Of a stretch of DNA of 62,591 nucleotides, positions 60,066 to 62,591 are shown piece by piece. Where the stretch lies: the NCBI GenBank assembly GCA_023382675.1, contig JAHDWN010000036.1:1-62591 (forward strand), given 5' to 3'. A model generated the notes under the pieces. The model had not been told where the DNA came from, searched no databases, and saw nothing but the letters and a program-made list of their open reading frames with translations. This DNA comes from Anaerolineae bacterium. GTDB taxonomy: Bacteria; Chloroflexota; Anaerolineae; Aggregatilineales; Phototrophicaceae. Numbering within the stretch: position 1 is the first letter of the stretch; each line of letters starts with the position of its first letter. Both the position numbers and the translations under genes were made by a program.

Positions 60066-60923
60066 ATGCAATCCGCGAAAACAAGCCTCGGCGACGTTAT
60101 CCGCCATCTGGTCATGCTGGTGGTGCTGATCATCTTCCTGTTCCCGATCTATTGGATGATCGCCACGTCGTTCAAGGCTGCGCCGGACATTCTGACGCGC
60201 CCGCCGACGTGGACATTCACGCCGACGCTCGATAACTATCGTTTCGCCTTCGAGGAAGCGAATTTCGGCCTCTACATCGGCAACACGCTGCTCGTCGCCG
60301 GGGTTTCGACCATCCTGGTGATCATCTTCGGCTCGCTGGCGTCGTACAGTTTCGCCCGCTACAACCCCGGTGATGGTCACATTATGTTCTTCATCCTGAC
60401 GACACGCATGATGCCGGGGATTGCGGTCATCATTCCGTTCTTCCTCATCTTCCGCGAAGTCGGCAATACAGACATCGGCAAGGCGCTGCTGATCGGCCTG
60501 GATCGCCCCGGCGCGTTGATCATCGTCTACACGGTGCTCAATCTGCCGTTCGCGATCTGGCTGATGCACTCGTTCTTCCAGGACATTCCCAAAGAGCTAG
60601 AGCATTCGGCGCGTCTCGACGGCTACGGGCGCATTCAGACGTTCATCCGCGTGGTGCTGCCGCTGGCCGCGCCGGGGATCGCCGTCACAGCGATCTTCAG
60701 CCTGATGTTCGCCTGGAACGAGTTTCTATTCGCCTTCATCCTGACGCGTGACATGGCGCGCACGATCACGGTTGGGGTATCCGGCTTCATCTCGCAGCAG
60801 GGCATCCTCTGGGGGCCATTAACGGCGGCCGCAGTCGTGTGTGTCGTGCCGATGCTGTTGTTCGCTCTGGCGTTGCAGCGTTACATGGTGCGCGGCCTCA
60901 CCTTCGGTGCGGTGCGTGGCTAA
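60066..60923 (+). CDS. carbohydrate ABC transporter permease, MalG/UgpE type
   Basis: Inner-membrane permease of 285 residues. Helix LVMLVVLIIFLFPIYWMIATSFKAAPDI, the block TRMMPGIAVIIPFFLIFREVGNTD and the EAA loop PKELEHSARLDGYGRIQTFIRVVLPLAAPGIAVTAIF. It ends LALQRYMVRGLTFGAVRG, the normal tail. RBS GAGGAGA is at good spacing. Confidence 0.93.
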   Translation: MQSAKTSLGDVIRHLVMLVVLIIFLFPIYWMIATSFKAAPDILTRPPTWTFTPTLDNYRFAFEEANFGLYIGNTLLVAGVSTILVIIFGSLASYSFARYNPGDGHIMFFILTTRMMPGIAVIIPFFLIFREVGNTDIGKALLIGLDRPGALIIVYTVLNLPFAIWLMHSFFQDIPKELEHSARLDGYGRIQTFIRVVLPLAAPGIAVTAIFSLMFAWNEFLFAFILTRDMARTITVGVSGFISQQGILWGPLTAAAVVCVVPMLLFALALQRYMVRGLTFGAVRG

Positions 60924-60941
60924 GAAAGAGGCGGTGAAACC

Positions 60942-61169
60942 ATGACACTCTCTGAAGCCTGGGATCGGCTTTTCTGGGCAGCGATTATCGTCGTCTTGAT
61001 CGGACTGGTGTGGATACGCTTCCTCGAAAGCGTGATCGGCCCGTGCGATGGGCCTGGTCTGCTGGTAGCGCTGGCTGTCGGCATCGTTTTCTTTGCTACA
61101 GGCTGGCGCAGTGCCGCCGCGCGCAAGAAGCGCGAGATGACCGAGACCGAAGCGAAAGACGAGCTATAA
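60942..61169 (+). CDS. small two-helix membrane protein inside the transporter operon
   Basis: A 75-residue protein of unknown function. Helices at about 11-27 (FWAAIIVVLIGLVWIRF) and 38-55 (PGLLVALAVGIVFFATGW), then a charged tail (ARKKREMTETEAKDEL). The position between the second permease and the first ATPase, with 18 and 3 bases of spacing, makes it part of the same transcript. Some glycerol ABC operons (GlpSTPQV type) carry a small membrane protein (DUF2160) at the same kind of place, but I cannot say this is a homologue. The RBS AAGAGGCGG precedes the ATG. Confidence 0.78.
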   Translation: MTLSEAWDRLFWAAIIVVLIGLVWIRFLESVIGPCDGPGLLVALAVGIVFFATGWRSAAARKKREMTETEAKDEL

Positions 61170-61172
61170 ACC

Positions 61173-62306
61173 ATGTTAGAGCTACGATCCGTCACCAAAA
61201 AATACGGCCACAAAATCGCAGTCAACAACCTCAATATCGAGTGTTTGCCTAACGAGTTCGTCGTCATCTTCGGGCCGGCGGGCGCGGGCAAAACCACGAC
61301 TCTCAACCTGATCGCGGGCATCACTGACCCGACATCGGGCGAGATCTTCTTGAATGGTCACTCCATGAATCGCGTACCGCCGGAACACCGTAACATGTCG
61401 ATGGTGTTCGAGAACTACGCGCTTTATTCGCACCTGACGGTGTTCAACAACCTGGCATTTCCGCTGCGCGCGCATCGCATGAGCCAGCAGGAAATCCAGC
61501 GCCGGGTACACGAGATCGCCGAAATCTTGCAGATCACGCCGTTTCTAGATCGTCGCCCCGGCTTTCTGAGCGGCGGTCAGCGCCAGCGCGTCGCCTTAGG
61601 GCGTGCGCTCGTCCGCGACGCCGATGTGTATCTGCTGGATGAGCCGATCTCGCATCTGGACGCCAAGCTGCGTCACCGGATGCGCGGCGAATTGAAAGCG
61701 TTGTGCCAGCGAAAGCAGGCGACGGTCGTCCATGTGACGCATGACTACCGCGAGGCGATGTCACTCTCGCAGCGGATGGCCGTCATCAACAAGGGCCACA
61801 TCATGCAGTTCGGCACGCCGGAAGAGATTTTCCACACACCGGCGAATGAATTTGTCGCCAGCTTTGTTGGCGAGCCGCCGATGAGCTTCCTTGATGCCGC
61901 GTTGAGTACGGGCGCAGGGCTGCCCGAGATGGTCATCACCGGCACCGAAAAGCAGCCGGTCCGCATCAAGCTTGACGACGACAGCGCCATCACCCTGCGC
62001 CAGCGAGGCACACCCAAGCAACTGCGCGTCGGCGTTCGCGCCACCGATCTCACGATCAGCATGACAGAAAGCGCCACGCACACCGTCCCGGCGGAGGTCT
62101 ACGTCGTTGAAACGCTCGGTCACCGCGACATCGTGACGACGAAGGTCGGTCCGCATCTGGTCAAGGTGGTTGCGTCCGCCGGGATGAGCCTGCGCGTGCG
62201 CGATGCGGTCTGGCTCGACATCAACCCGAATACGTTTCACCTGTTCGCTGACGAGCAAGCGATCGCGCATCCTGCCCGCAGAATCCGCGTGCCCGAAGGA
62301 GTGTGA
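61173..62306 (+). CDS. ABC transporter ATP-binding protein, MalK/UgpC type (first of two)
   Basis: A 377-residue ATPase of the CUT1 class. Walker A GPAGAGKTT (about 34-42), Q-loop VFENYALYSHLTVFNNLAFPL, signature LSGGQRQRVALGRALVRD, Walker B VYLLDEPISHLDAKLRHR and H-loop VTHD. A TOBE regulatory domain follows (about 240-365). It begins 3 bases after the small membrane protein. The presence of a second ATPase straight after it is unlike most CUT1 systems, which use a homodimer. Confidence 0.93.
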   Translation: MLELRSVTKKYGHKIAVNNLNIECLPNEFVVIFGPAGAGKTTTLNLIAGITDPTSGEIFLNGHSMNRVPPEHRNMSMVFENYALYSHLTVFNNLAFPLRAHRMSQQEIQRRVHEIAEILQITPFLDRRPGFLSGGQRQRVALGRALVRDADVYLLDEPISHLDAKLRHRMRGELKALCQRKQATVVHVTHDYREAMSLSQRMAVINKGHIMQFGTPEEIFHTPANEFVASFVGEPPMSFLDAALSTGAGLPEMVITGTEKQPVRIKLDDDSAITLRQRGTPKQLRVGVRATDLTISMTESATHTVPAEVYVVETLGHRDIVTTKVGPHLVKVVASAGMSLRVRDAVWLDINPNTFHLFADEQAIAHPARRIRVPEGV

Positions 62307-62311
62307 TCATC

Positions 62312-62591
62312 ATGGCAAGAGTCGAACTCAGAAACGTGCGCAAGAGCTATGATCGCGGCAAGACGTGGGCGGTCAACAACGTCTCGCTGGAGATCGCGGA
62401 TGGCGAATTCATGGCGCTGCTCGGCCCATCCGGCTGCGGCAAATCCTCGACCATGCGCATGATCGCGGGTCTGGAAGAACTGAGCGGCGGCGAAATTTAC
62501 TTCGGCGATCAACTGATGAACCGCGTCCAGCCGCAAGATCGCAATGTGGCGATGGTGTTCGAAACTTACGCGCTCTACCCCACATTGACCG
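62312..62591 (+). CDS. ABC transporter ATP-binding protein, MalK/UgpC type (second, partial)
   Basis: N-terminal 93 codons of a second MalK-like ATPase; the window ends inside it. It opens MARVELRNVRKSYDRGK, then Walker A GPSGCGKSS, and MVFETYALYPTLT at the Q-loop. The 5-base gap from the preceding ATPase shows the same operon. GluThr (ET) replaces the usual QS/QN after the Q-loop phenylalanine, also seen as EN in the first ATPase, so both share an E instead of Q at this point. Confidence 0.92.
   Translation, partial: MARVELRNVRKSYDRGKTWAVNNVSLEIADGEFMALLGPSGCGKSSTMRMIAGLEELSGGEIYFGDQLMNRVQPQDRNVAMVFETYALYPTLT

Noticed and set aside
1..62591. CRISPR arrays, tRNA or rRNA genes, prophage or toxin-antitoxin genes
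   Set aside because: Reading the intergenic spaces showed no regular repeats, cloverleaf-like sequence, phage-type genes or toxin pairs.

Overview
The window reads as a bacterial chromosome segment of fairly high GC. Genes are packed tightly, with ATGA start/stop overlaps and short spacers. No rRNA, tRNA, CRISPR or phage genes were seen. The style suggests a heterotrophic, sugar- and amino-sugar-scavenging bacterium, most likely a Chloroflexota (Anaerolineae-like) relative. The reasons are many ABC importers, secreted binding proteins ending their signal in AQ without a lipobox, and catabolic enzymes grouped one set per transporter. The phylum is an inference from style, not from a marker gene.

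Layout. (1) 1-6349, plus strand: the end of a peptide/opine-type ABC permease, its two ATPases (OppD/OppF type), an L-arabinose/L-fucose isomerase-like protein, an alpha/beta hydrolase, and an unusual regulator joining a DeoR repressor to a periplasmic-binding-protein-like sensor. (2) 6350-7331: debris with a TnpB zinc-ribbon remnant. (3) 7332-12134, plus: a Gfo/Idh/MocA oxidoreductase, a LamG-PKD-sialidase without signal peptide, and a tandem fumarylacetoacetase-fold protein. (4) 12150-18307, minus: IclR regulator, family 5 binding protein, two permeases, an HpaI-type aldolase and an N-acetylneuraminate-lyase-like enzyme; this operon has no ATPase of its own. (5) 18308-23199: decayed insertion sequences, a YkgB-type lactonase, a ManD/RspA-type dehydratase and an SDR. 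(6) 23460-25868, plus: a NanE-SIS fusion and a double GNAT protein.

(7) 25878-33193: a CUT1 importer plus a neutral-ceramidase-like protein, divergent from a BadF-type kinase, an amidohydrolase and a Rieske protein. (8) 33209-42696, minus: amidohydrolase, second CUT1 importer, ArgH-like lyase, then after a gap a MaoC-type protein, a second ceramidase-like protein and a DegT aminotransferase. (9) 42942-51588: a large histidine kinase, a response regulator, a convergent small membrane protein and a complete LivJHMGF-type importer. (10) 51668-56274, minus: GntR regulator, Yellow/MRJP-type beta-propeller, FGGY kinase and DapA-family aldolase. (11) 56585-62591, plus: acetoacetate-decarboxylase-fold enzyme, CUT1 importer with a small membrane protein and two ATPases, the last cut by the window end.

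How it may fit together. Sialidase, the NanA-like lyase, the NanE-SIS fusion and the BadF kinase could together release, cleave, phosphorylate and epimerise sialic acid and ManNAc, although they lie in different transcription units. The IclR and GntR regions carry credible operators; the GntR motif occurs in front of both flanking operons. All five complete binding-protein genes are followed by a strong stem-loop before their permease genes. The least explained parts are the two CUT1 clusters that both pair an amidohydrolase with a cytosolic ceramidase-like protein, and several domain fusions.
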